In this document: one piece after another, positions 1 to 5,276 of the stretch
Position numbering within the stretch: the stretch's first letter is position 1
Layout of the letters: the number at the start of each line of letters is the position of its first letter
Source: Victivallales bacterium
GTDB taxonomy: Bacteria; Verrucomicrobiota; Lentisphaeria; Oligosphaerales; Oligosphaeraceae
Direction of reading: 5' to 3'
Assembly (NCBI GenBank): GCA_900771165.1
Contig: CAAGMX010000237.1
Span: 1 to 5,276 of the forward strand
DNA length: 5,276 nucleotides
The notes under the pieces: generated by a model
The model's database searches: none
Told to the model about the DNA's origin: nothing
Seen by the model: only the letters and a program-made list of their open reading frames with translations
Translations under genes and position numbers: made by a program

Positions 1-19
1 ACGTGTGCTCTTCCGATCT
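1..19. other. Illumina adapter remnant at the contig end
   Basis: The 19 bases ACGTGTGCTCTTCCGATCT are identical to the 3' end of the standard Illumina (TruSeq-type) read-2 adapter. They are therefore a library artefact and not genomic DNA. The adapter is fused in frame to the hisD fragment by chance. A frame opened at the GTG at base 5 adds five false residues (start, L, F, R, S) before the genuine protein sequence. Everything upstream of base 20 should be trimmed, and no start codon should be placed here. Confidence 0.95.
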
Positions 20-502
20 GTGCTGGTGTCGCCCAGCCGCGCCACCCTGGAGGCGGTACGGGAGGAGATTCTCCGGCAGGCGGCCTCCCTGGATCGCCAG
101 GAATGTGTGAACAAGGTGCTGTCCCAGGGCGTCTTTTTGGTGGAGGCCCGGGATCTGGAGGAGGCGGCCCGGATCGCCAGCCAGTATGCGCCGGAGCATT
201 TGGAGCTGCAGGTGGCGGATCCCTGGGCCCTGGCCCCCAGGATCACGGCGGCCGGCGCCATTTTCCTGGGAAGCTACACCCCGGAACCCGTGGGAGACTA
301 CGTGGCGGGCCCCAGCCATGTGCTGCCCACCGGAGGCACCGCCCGCTTCTTCAATGGCCTCACCGGTGACGCCTTCTTCCGGCGCACCAGTCTGATTTCC
401 TATGACCGGGAGGCGCTCCTGAAGGAGCAGCCCGCCCTGGCCCGCCTCACGGCCGCCGAAGGCCTGGATGCCCACGGCAACTCCGCCGCCATCCGGAAAT
501 AA
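20..502 (+). CDS. hisD: Histidinol dehydrogenase, C-terminal part (5' end missing at contig edge)
   Basis: HisD is a cytosolic zinc enzyme that uses NAD in two successive oxidations, converting L-histidinol through histidinal to L-histidine, the last step of histidine biosynthesis. About 160 residues remain of a family norm near 430, so roughly the first 270 are missing. Visible family signatures are APEHLEL, with the catalytic Glu-His pair at bases 194-199; TPEPVGDYVAGPSHVLPT, with the zinc-ligand Asp at 296-298 and a catalytic-site His at 317-319; GTARFFNGLTGDAFFRRTSLISYDREAL; and a C-terminal AHGNSAAIRK, with the last zinc-ligand His at 473-475. These correspond to E. coli E326, H327, D360, H367 and H419. 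The Gln and His zinc ligands near E. coli 259 and 262 lie before the contig start. The gene ends at TAA 500-502, with no frameshift. The apparent start at base 5 is adapter sequence. The identification is firm; the real start is outside the window. Confidence 0.96.
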   Translation: MLVSPSRATLEAVREEILRQAASLDRQECVNKVLSQGVFLVEARDLEEAARIASQYAPEHLELQVADPWALAPRITAAGAIFLGSYTPEPVGDYVAGPSHVLPTGGTARFFNGLTGDAFFRRTSLISYDREALLKEQPALARLTAAEGLDAHGNSAAIRK

Positions 503-530
503 TCCCCCTTCCCCACCCCCTCTTCCCCCA
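503..530 (+). other. G-free, C-rich pyrimidine tract between hisD and argS
   Basis: The 28 bases after the hisD stop contain 20 C, 6 T, 2 A and no G. No inverted repeat or T-run resembling an intrinsic terminator is present in the 44-base spacer. Unstructured C-rich, G-poor RNA is the known preference of Rho, so this could be a weak Rho-loading site, or simply an unstructured linker leading to the argS ribosome binding site. The function is inference; the composition is seen directly. Confidence 0.4.
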
Positions 531-536
531 CGCCCT

Positions 537-540
537 GGAG
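537..540 (+). promoter_or_regulatory. Ribosome binding site of argS
   Basis: GGAG lies six bases before the ATG at 547, which is ideal Shine-Dalgarno spacing. It supports that ATG as the argS start. It sits right after an almost pure pyrimidine stretch, so it is the only purine-rich site available and should be unpaired. Confidence 0.8.
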
Positions 541-546
541 TCTTCC

Positions 547-2331
547 ATGCATTTTGCCTTTCTCGATGATCTGCACGCCTTCCTGGAAAAGGAACTGAAC
601 GCCACCCTGCCGCCCCTGTCGGTGGACCTGTGCCCCGAGGGCATCCAGGGGGATGTGACTCTCTCCTGCTTCCCCCTGGGCAAGGCCCTGCGCACCAACC
701 CCATGGCCCTGGCGGCGAAAGTCGGGGAGCGTCTGTCCGGTCATCCCGATGTGGAGAAGTGCGAGGTGGCCAAGGCCTTCCTGAACATCACCCTGAAGCC
801 GGGCGCCCTGATGCGGGACACCGTGGGGAGGGACATTCTGGCCCAGGAGGTGCTGCCCGCCGAGGAGCGCCGGAAGATCCTCATGGAGTTCAGCGCCCCC
901 AACACCAACAAGCCCCAGCATCTGGGGCATGTGCGCAACAACACCATTGGCATGTCCACCGCCTCCCTTCTGAAGCGGGCGGGGCACCAGGTGACCCAGG
1001 TGAATTTGGTGAACGACCGGGGCATCCACATCTGCAAGTCCATGCTGGCCTACCAGCGCTTCGGCGAGGGATGCACCCCGGAAAGCACCGGGAAGAAGGG
1101 GGACCATCTGGTGGGGGACTTCTACGTGCGCTACAACCAGGAGCTTTCCCGGCAGATCGCCCAACTGAAGGAGGAGCGCCCCGAGCTGGCGGAGAAGGAG
1201 TCCGAGGATCTCTTCCTGGAGACGGAGCTGGGGCAGGCCACGGCCAGGATGCTCCAGGACTGGGAGGCGGGGGATCCCCAGGTGCGGGCCCTCTGGGAGA
1301 AGATGAATGGATGGGTCTTCCGGGGCTTCGCGGAAACCTATCAGCGCATGGGCATCGCCTTCGACAAGCTCTACCTGGAAAGCCAGACCTACAAGCTGGG
1401 TAAGGATATCATTCTCCAGGGACTGGAACGGGGCGTCTTCGAAAAGCGGGCGGACGGCGCCGTCATCATGGATTTCCATGATCCCTCCTTCGGCACCAAG
1501 GTGGTGCTCCGCAGCGACGGCACCAGCGTCTATATCACCCAGGATATCGGCACCACCCTGCTGAAGCAGCAGGATTTCCAGCCCGATCAGCAGATCTGGG
1601 TGGTGGGCGACGAGCAGATCTACCACTTCAAGGTCCTCTTCACCATCCTCAAGGCCCTGGGATATCCCTGGGCCGACCGCCTGACCCATATGGCCTACGG
1701 CATGGTGAATCTCCCCACCGGCAAGATGAAGTCCCGGGAAGGCACTGTGGTGGATGCGGACGACCTCTTTGACGAAATGGCCCGCCTGGCCCGGGAAGCC
1801 ACTCTGGAACGGGTCCCGGAAGGCCAGGAGGCCCCCGCCGACCTGGAGGAACGGGCGGATGTCATCAGCATGGCCGCCCTGAAGTTCATGCTCCTGAAGG
1901 TGTCTCCCCGCACCACCATCACCTTCGATCCCAATGCGGCCATCAAATTCGAGGGAGACACCGGCCCCTATGTCCTCTATGCCTATGCCCGGCTCTCCTC
2001 TCTGCTGCGCCAGCCCGGCGTGGCGGAACTGCGGGGAAAGACCCCCTGCTGGGAGGTGCTCACCGAGGGCCCGGAACGCCGCCTGGCCCTCCTCTGCGCC
2101 AAGTATACCGACGCCCTGGCCAAAGGCGCCCGGGAACTGGATACGTCTGTGGTGGCGGCCTATCTCCTGGATCTGGCCAAGGGCTTCAGCGCCTTCTACA
2201 AGAATTGCCCCGTGAAGAGCGCACAGGATCCCCAGGTGAAGGCCGCCCGGGTGGCCCTCTGCGAAGCTACCCGCCAGATTATCGGGGACGGACTCCATAC
2301 CCTCACCATCCGCACCCTGGAAAGCATGTAG
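547..2331 (+). CDS. argS: Arginyl-tRNA synthetase, complete
   Basis: This class I aminoacyl-tRNA synthetase uses ATP to load arginine onto tRNA-Arg in the cytosol, and the reaction needs bound tRNA. The 594 residues match the usual size of about 550-600. Residues 1-85 form the N-terminal tRNA-recognition domain (GDVTLSCFPLGKALRTNP at 35-52). The Rossmann catalytic core starts with FSAPNTNKPQHLGHVRNN (115-132), where HLGH at 125-128 is the HIGH motif. VNDRGIHICKSM (155-166) follows. The KMSKS-equivalent loop is GKMKSREGTVVDADDL (392-407). The DALR anticodon-binding domain begins near 440 and contains GDTGPYVLYAYARLSSLL (470-487) and GFSAFYKNCPV (546-556). The C-terminus LTIRTLESM resembles the family ending, so the gene is intact. 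The start is the ATG with GGAG six bases upstream. The gene lies 44 bases after hisD on the same strand, so co-transcription is possible. The NTNKP and KMKSREG variants point to the Bacteroidota-like ArgRS subtype. Confidence 0.98.
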   Translation: MHFAFLDDLHAFLEKELNATLPPLSVDLCPEGIQGDVTLSCFPLGKALRTNPMALAAKVGERLSGHPDVEKCEVAKAFLNITLKPGALMRDTVGRDILAQEVLPAEERRKILMEFSAPNTNKPQHLGHVRNNTIGMSTASLLKRAGHQVTQVNLVNDRGIHICKSMLAYQRFGEGCTPESTGKKGDHLVGDFYVRYNQELSRQIAQLKEERPELAEKESEDLFLETELGQATARMLQDWEAGDPQVRALWEKMNGWVFRGFAETYQRMGIAFDKLYLESQTYKLGKDIILQGLERGVFEKRADGAVIMDFHDPSFGTKVVLRSDGTSVYITQDIGTTLLKQQDFQPDQQIWVVGDEQIYHFKVLFTILKALGYPWADRLTHMAYGMVNLPTGKMKSREGTVVDADDLFDEMARLAREATLERVPEGQEAPADLEERADVISMAALKFMLLKVSPRTTITFDPNAAIKFEGDTGPYVLYAYARLSSLLRQPGVAELRGKTPCWEVLTEGPERRLALLCAKYTDALAKGARELDTSVVAAYLLDLAKGFSAFYKNCPVKSAQDPQVKAARVALCEATRQIIGDGLHTLTIRTLESM

Positions 2332-2338
2332 AAGCCCA

Positions 2339-2365
2339 CCGTCCCCGCCACACGGCGGGGGACGG
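2339..2365 (+). terminator. Strong GC hairpin just after argS (possible terminator, lacks a T-run)
   Basis: The left arm CCGTCCCCGCC (2339-2349) pairs with GGCGGGGGACGG (2354-2365) across an ACAC loop, giving 11 base pairs with one bulged G at 2361. It begins seven bases after the argS stop codon. It is followed by AAAGAATAAC and not by a T-tract, and the opposite strand also lacks one. It is therefore not a textbook intrinsic terminator. It could protect the argS mRNA 3' end or act as a U-less terminator. The stem itself is certain in sequence; the role is inferred. Confidence 0.5.
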
Positions 2366-2379
2366 AAAGAATAACGCCA

Positions 2380-2456
2380 CCCCCGTCTATCGATCCTGCC
2401 ACCCCGGCAAGCGGGGTTCTGGGTGGATGGTGATCACGCCACAGACGGGGGATTTT
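2380..2456 (+). terminator. Long-range inverted repeat closed before ATTTT, enclosing an inner hairpin
   Basis: CCCCCGTCT (2380-2388) is perfectly complementary to AGACGGGGG (2443-2451), a 9-bp stem enclosing 54 bases. It is followed directly by ATTTT (2452-2456). The enclosed part has an inner hairpin (2401-2417) and a possible pairing of CCACCC (2399-2404) with GGGTGG (2421-2426). Both outer arms are flanked by the same 7-mer ACGCCAC (2374-2380 and 2436-2442). A GC stem followed by a short T-run fits a rather long intrinsic terminator for argS. A closed multi-branched RNA domain is the alternative. The T-run is short, so termination is only moderately likely. Confidence 0.4.
2401..2417 (+). 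repeat. Inner hairpin ACCCCG-GCAAG-CGGGGT
   Basis: A perfect 6-bp stem with a 5-base loop lies inside the larger 2380-2451 inverted repeat. The same ACCCCG/CGGGGT stem recurs with a different loop (GTTA) at 2555-2570, 154 bases downstream. TGCC (2397-2400) can alternatively pair with GGCA (2406-2409), which would exclude this hairpin, so two conformations are possible. Confidence 0.55.
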
Positions 2457-2516
2457 GCCGGAGTTTCCCCAAACAGAATCCGTCCTTCCCTCAGAGGAAA
2501 TCCTGACGCTACACAA

Positions 2517-2570
2517 TCCCCCGCTCGCGGGGGACACAGGGGGCATCCTTGTGAACCCCGGTTACGGGGT
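2517..2570 (+). repeat. Three adjacent hairpins, nearly without linkers
   Basis: First, TCCCCCG (2517-2523) pairs with CGGGGGA (2528-2534) around the tetraloop CTCG. Second, CACAGG (2535-2540) pairs with CC-TGTG (2547-2553, with T2549 bulged). Third, ACCCCG (2555-2560) pairs with CGGGGT (2565-2570) around the loop GTTA. The stems abut with zero and one unpaired base between them and could stack end to end in RNA. The loops are small and favourable. No T-run follows directly. This looks like a folded RNA element or a REP-like palindromic cluster, and the role is unknown. Confidence 0.5.
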
Positions 2571-2593
2571 GGGGGGCGTGGTGGTTTTCCTGT

Positions 2594-2615
2594 GGGTTTT
2601 CTAGGGGAGGGAGGG
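2594..2615 (+). other. Canonical G-quadruplex motif upstream of mutS
   Basis: Four G-runs on the + strand fit the G3+N1-7 rule: GGG (2594-2596), a 7-base loop TTTTCTA, GGGG (2604-2607), A, GGG (2609-2611), A, GGG (2613-2615). Two loops are a single base, the most stable arrangement for parallel quadruplexes. Being on the non-template strand of mutS, it would also be present in any mutS mRNA starting upstream of it. The motif is seen directly; folding and function are not shown. Confidence 0.55.
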
Positions 2616-2623
2616 TTCGACGG

Positions 2624-2650
2624 TACCCCCCAGAGGGGGGTATATTTTGA
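2624..2650 (+). promoter_or_regulatory. Perfect palindromic hairpin at the mutS start region
   Basis: TACCCCCC (2624-2631) pairs perfectly with GGGGGGTA (2635-2642) around the loop AGA, an 8-bp stem. TATTTTGA follows. Read as RNA this resembles a short intrinsic terminator or attenuator lying ahead of the mutS ATG at 2686. The G-run (2635-2640) is also the only Shine-Dalgarno-like sequence for the TTG at 2647, six bases away, so the stem would hide it. TATATT (2641-2646) also resembles a -10 promoter element. These readings compete and the sequence alone does not choose between them. Confidence 0.45.
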
Positions 2651-2685
2651 AACTCGGCGAAATCAAGAACCCCCACCCCCCTTTC

Positions 2686-5238
2686 ATGACGGATACCCCG
2701 AAAAACTCCTCTTCTGTGGGAGAGCTGACTCCAGGCATGCGGCAATACATGGAGGCGAAGCGCTCCCTTCCCAAGGACACGCTTCTCATGTTCCGCATGG
2801 GGGATTTCTATGAGATGTTCTTTGAGGACGCTAAGATTGCGGCGGGGCTGATGAATGTGGTGTTGACCAGCCGGGCGGGGGCGCCCCTGTGCGGCGTTCC
2901 CTACAAGGCGGTGCGCCTCTATGTGCCGAAGCTCCTGGCGGCGGGCTACAAGGTGGCCCTGGCGGATCAGATGGAGGATGCCAAGCAGGCCAAGGGCCTG
3001 GTGCGGCGGGATATCACGGAGGTGATTTCTCCGGGAACGGTCATGGAGGATTCTCTGCTGGATGACCGCCGCAGCAACTATCTGGCGGCTCTGCTGCCCG
3101 CCTCCCGGGGAGGCGTGTGGGGGCTGTCCTCCCTGGAGTTGTCCACTGGCGAGTTCCGGGTGGCGGAGCTCACCTCAGACGAGCTGGAGGCGGAGCTGAC
3201 CCGCCTGAATCCCGCCGAGGTGCTGGCGCCGGCCACCACGCTGGAACATTGGGAGCGCACGGGATTCCCTCCCCAGCTTCCTCTGCACCTCTCCTGGACC
3301 AGCATGGAGGACTGGCATTTTGACATTCCGCTGGCCACCCAGGAGCTCCAGCGGCATTTCCGGGTGGCCTCCCTGGATGGCTTCGGGTGCCGGGGCATGG
3401 AAGCGGCTCTGGGCGCCGCCGGCGCCGTCCTCTCCTACGCCTGCCAGAATCTCCGGAAGGACGCCTCCAATATCACCTCCATTACCGCCTATCAGCCCGG
3501 GGAATGCCTCATTCTGGACCGGATCTCCCAGCGCAATCTGGAGCTGGTGGAGCCCCTGTTCACCGGGGAAAAGAACAACACCCTTCTTTCGGTGCTGGAT
3601 GAAACCATCACCCCCATGGGGGCCAGACTGCTGCGGGAATGGATGCTGCGTCCCCTGCGGAGCCGTTCCGAGATTCTCCGCCGTCAGGAGGCGGTGTCCA
3701 ACCTGGTGGAGAAGCCCATGCTTCTGGGGGAGATCCGGGATGCCCTGACGGCCATTCGGGATCTGGAGCGCACGGTCACCCGTCTGGCGGTAGGCAGCAA
3801 TGCCACGGCCCGGGATCTGGTGGCCCTCCGGAATGGCCTGGAAATGCTCCCGGGCTTGAAGACGCTGCTGCGGGATGCCAATGCCCCCCTCCTCCGGGAA
3901 CGGGAGACGGAGATGGAGGAACTGCCCCAGCTGGCCGGCCTGATTCGCCGGGCCGTGGTGGAGGAACCCCCCGCCACCATCCACGACGGCGGCATCTTCC
4001 AGTCCGGGTATCACCAGGAACTGGATGTCCTGCGCCGGGCCTCCTCCGAGGGCAAGGACTGGATCGCCCAATACCAGCTCCAGGAGCAGCAGCGCACCGG
4101 CATCAAGTCCCTGAAGGTCCGCTTCAACAAGGTCTTCGGATACTTCATCGAGGTCTCCAAAAGCTTCCTGGATCAGGTTCCCCAGGAGTATCTCCGCAAG
4201 CAGACCATTGTCAACGGGGAGCGCTTCATCACCCCGGAACTGAAGGAGATCGAGGACAAGGTCCTGGGAGCCGACGAAAAGTCCCGCGCCCTGGAATACG
4301 AGCTTTTCCAGGAGCTGCGCCAGAAGGTCTGCCAGTCGCTGCCGGTGATTCAGAAGAGTGCCCGTTCCATTGCCCAGGTGGATTGCCTGGAGAGTCTGGC
4401 CCAGGTGGCGATCCAATACCAGTATGTCCGTCCGGAGATTGTGGAGGAGCCGGTGCTGGAGATTCTGGAGGGGCGTCATCCCGTCCTGGATGCCCGGATG
4501 ACGGAGGCGGCCTTTGTGCCCAACGACTGCCAGCTGGACGCCCGGGAGGGGCAGATTGCCCTGATCACGGGGCCCAACATGGCGGGAAAATCCACCTACA
4601 TCCGTCAGGTGGCGCTTCTGGTGCTCATGGCCCAGATGGGCTCCTTTCTGCCGGTGAAGAGCGCCAAGGTGGGGCTGGCCGACCGCATTTTCACCCGGGT
4701 AGGGGCCGCCGACGACCTCTCCCGGGGCCAGTCCACCTTCATGGTGGAGATGGTGGAGACCGCCAACATCCTGAACCACGCCACCCCCAACAGCCTGATC
4801 ATCCTGGATGAAATCGGCCGGGGCACCTCCACCTTTGACGGACTCTCCCTGGCCTGGGCCATCGCCGAATATCTCCACGACACCCCCGGCGCCAAGGCCC
4901 GTACCCTCTTTGCCACCCACTACCACGAACTCACGGATCTGGCCCTCACCAAGAAGGGGCTCCGCAACTACACGGTGCTGGTGCGGGAGCAGGGGGAGGA
5001 GATTCTTTTCCTCCGGAAGATCGTTCCCGGCATTGCGGACCGCAGCTACGGCATCCACGTGGCCCGTCTGGCGGGCATTCCCCGGCCCATTCTGAAACGG
5101 GCGCGGCAGGTCCTGGAGAATCTGGAATCCAACGAGTTCGACGAAGACGACCGGACCCGCCCCAAGCTGGCCGAGACCAAGCGCCGGGGAAAACGCTCCC
5201 CGGCGGACAACCCCAACCAGCTTACCCTGGGATTCTAA
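2686..5238 (+). CDS. mutS: DNA mismatch repair protein MutS, complete
   Basis: MutS dimers recognise mispaired or looped bases in DNA and, on ATP binding, form sliding clamps that recruit MutL. From ATG 2686 it has 850 residues (E. coli MutS 853). The mismatch-binding domain I carries GDFYEMF, with the intercalating Phe at 41 and Glu at 43 (bases 2806-2814). The connector follows to about 250. Core and clamp cover about 265-550 (LKVRFNKVFGYFIEVSK, 476-492). The ATPase domain has Walker A GPNMAGKST (629-637), Walker B LIILDEIGRGTSTFDG (704-719, Asp-Glu at 708-709) and FATHYHEL (742-749). All expected catalytic motifs are present. The usual PYHA in domain I is PYKA, probably tolerated since Thermus has Arg there. 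The charged tail ends in QLTLGF, matching the sliding-clamp motif QxxLxF. The start is uncertain: ATG 2686 gives a family-like N-terminus but has no clear Shine-Dalgarno; the in-frame TTG at 2647 adds 13 residues and has a G-run six bases upstream. Confidence 0.97.
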   Translation: MTDTPKNSSSVGELTPGMRQYMEAKRSLPKDTLLMFRMGDFYEMFFEDAKIAAGLMNVVLTSRAGAPLCGVPYKAVRLYVPKLLAAGYKVALADQMEDAKQAKGLVRRDITEVISPGTVMEDSLLDDRRSNYLAALLPASRGGVWGLSSLELSTGEFRVAELTSDELEAELTRLNPAEVLAPATTLEHWERTGFPPQLPLHLSWTSMEDWHFDIPLATQELQRHFRVASLDGFGCRGMEAALGAAGAVLSYACQNLRKDASNITSITAYQPGECLILDRISQRNLELVEPLFTGEKNNTLLSVLDETITPMGARLLREWMLRPLRSRSEILRRQEAVSNLVEKPMLLGEIRDALTAIRDLERTVTRLAVGSNATARDLVALRNGLEMLPGLKTLLRDANAPLLRERETEMEELPQLAGLIRRAVVEEPPATIHDGGIFQSGYHQELDVLRRASSEGKDWIAQYQLQEQQRTGIKSLKVRFNKVFGYFIEVSKSFLDQVPQEYLRKQTIVNGERFITPELKEIEDKVLGADEKSRALEYELFQELRQKVCQSLPVIQKSARSIAQVDCLESLAQVAIQYQYVRPEIVEEPVLEILEGRHPVLDARMTEAAFVPNDCQLDAREGQIALITGPNMAGKSTYIRQVALLVLMAQMGSFLPVKSAKVGLADRIFTRVGAADDLSRGQSTFMVEMVETANILNHATPNSLIILDEIGRGTSTFDGLSLAWAIAEYLHDTPGAKARTLFATHYHELTDLALTKKGLRNYTVLVREQGEEILFLRKIVPGIADRSYGIHVARLAGIPRPILKRARQVLENLESNEFDEDDRTRPKLAETKRRGKRSPADNPNQLTLGF

Positions 5239-5276
5239 GCCCGCCCCTCTCCCGAACTTCCGCCCCCTCTCCTCCC
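5239..5276 (+). other. C-rich, G-poor sequence after mutS up to the window end
   Basis: The 38 bases after the mutS stop comprise 25 C, 7 T, 4 G and 2 A. There is no hairpin with a T-run. The composition resembles the hisD-argS spacer, so these could be Rho-type unstructured regions, but the stretch is cut off by the window end. Confidence 0.35.

Larger units (their letters stand above)
2332..2685 (+). other. 354-base non-coding interval rich in inverted repeats
   Basis: No credible gene is found here on either strand. Frames crossing it are continuations of shadows of argS or mutS, with no recognisable protein content. It does hold a series of GC-rich hairpin-forming sequences (2339-2365, 2380-2451 with an inner one at 2401-2417, 2517-2534, 2535-2553, 2555-2570, 2624-2642) and a G-quadruplex motif (2594-2615). 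The + strand shifts from C-runs paired with G-runs in the first part to strongly G-rich after 2565. The interval probably contains the end of the argS transcript and the promoter and leader of mutS. A -10-like TATATT is at 2641-2646, but no convincing -35 was found at 16-19 bases upstream of it. No known riboswitch or RNA family was recognised. Confidence 0.7.

Noticed and set aside
400..2298. A 632-codon open frame on the minus strand across argS
   Set aside because: It is exactly antisense to a well-conserved argS. It stays open because of the G/C bias at third positions. Its translation is rich in Gly, His, Leu and Gln with no recognisable domain.
2421..2440. GGGTGGATGG stretch resembling a T-box antiterminator core
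   Set aside because: The T-box consensus GGGTGGnACCGCG is not met, there is no specifier stem-loop, and the downstream gene mutS is not an amino-acid-related target.
2494..2503. GAGGAAATCC, resembling RNase P RNA conserved region GAGGAAAGTCC
   Set aside because: Only this short string matches. The other universally conserved RNase P segments, such as ACAGAA near the 3' end, are not found in the right arrangement, and the interval is too short.
2339..2570. Possible CRISPR or integron attC array suggested by repeated palindromes
   Set aside because: Repeat units differ in sequence and spacing, there are no uniform spacers, no cas or integrase gene is present, and the attC core pairs are absent.
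2613..2623. GGGTTCGACGG, resembling the conserved 5' region of tmRNA (GGnTTCGACGG)
   Set aside because: A tmRNA would need over 250 further bases including a tag reading frame and a T-arm with TTCGAnTCC near the end. The conserved mutS coding region starts about 100 bases downstream, and no matching 3' half is visible upstream either.
2205..2813. A 202-codon plus-strand frame crossing the argS-mutS interval
   Set aside because: It begins inside argS and ends inside mutS in another frame. Its Gly/Pro/Arg-rich translation reflects the GC-rich hairpins, and it has no ribosome binding site at a sensible start.
2880..2920. PYKA in place of the usual PYHA in MutS domain I as a loss-of-function sign
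   Set aside because: All mismatch-binding and ATPase motifs are intact, and Thermus MutS has a basic residue at the same place, so this is ordinary family variation.
3175..5058. A 627-codon open frame on the minus strand across mutS
   Set aside because: It is an antisense shadow of mutS with the same low-complexity Gly/Leu/His/Gln composition and no family signature.

Overview
This is a contig-edge piece of a GC-rich bacterial genome. It carries three housekeeping genes on the + strand: the 3' part of hisD (histidine biosynthesis), a complete argS (arginyl-tRNA synthetase) and a complete mutS (DNA mismatch recognition). The first 19 bases are not genomic. They match the 3' end of the Illumina read-2 adapter, so genomic sequence starts at base 20. 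No mobile element, CRISPR array, tRNA or rRNA was seen. Codons ending in G or C dominate throughout, which is why long spurious antisense frames stay open. The ArgRS has the N-T-N-K-P-x-H-L-G-H and K-M-K-S-R-E-G signatures that I associate with the Bacteroidota-like ArgRS subtype, also found in other phyla. Together with the high GC this could fit a PVC-type lineage such as Lentisphaerota, but that placement is a weak guess.

Layout: adapter (1-19); hisD 3' part (20-502); a 44-base spacer with a G-free pyrimidine tract and a clear ribosome binding site; argS (547-2331); a 354-base non-coding interval (2332-2685); mutS (about 2686-5238, with a possible TTG start at 2647); and a short C-rich tail to the window end. 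hisD and argS are close enough to be co-transcribed. mutS is set apart by the long interval and probably has its own transcription start.

The three genes do unrelated jobs: the last two oxidations of histidine synthesis, charging of tRNA-Arg, and mismatch repair. Nothing suggests they form a functional system. The unusual part is the argS-mutS interval. It holds a dense series of GC-rich inverted repeats, a canonical G-quadruplex motif and a perfect 8-bp palindromic hairpin immediately upstream of the mutS start region. It may be a terminator cluster, a structured mutS leader or a small RNA. The sequence alone does not decide between these, and no known RNA family could be assigned.
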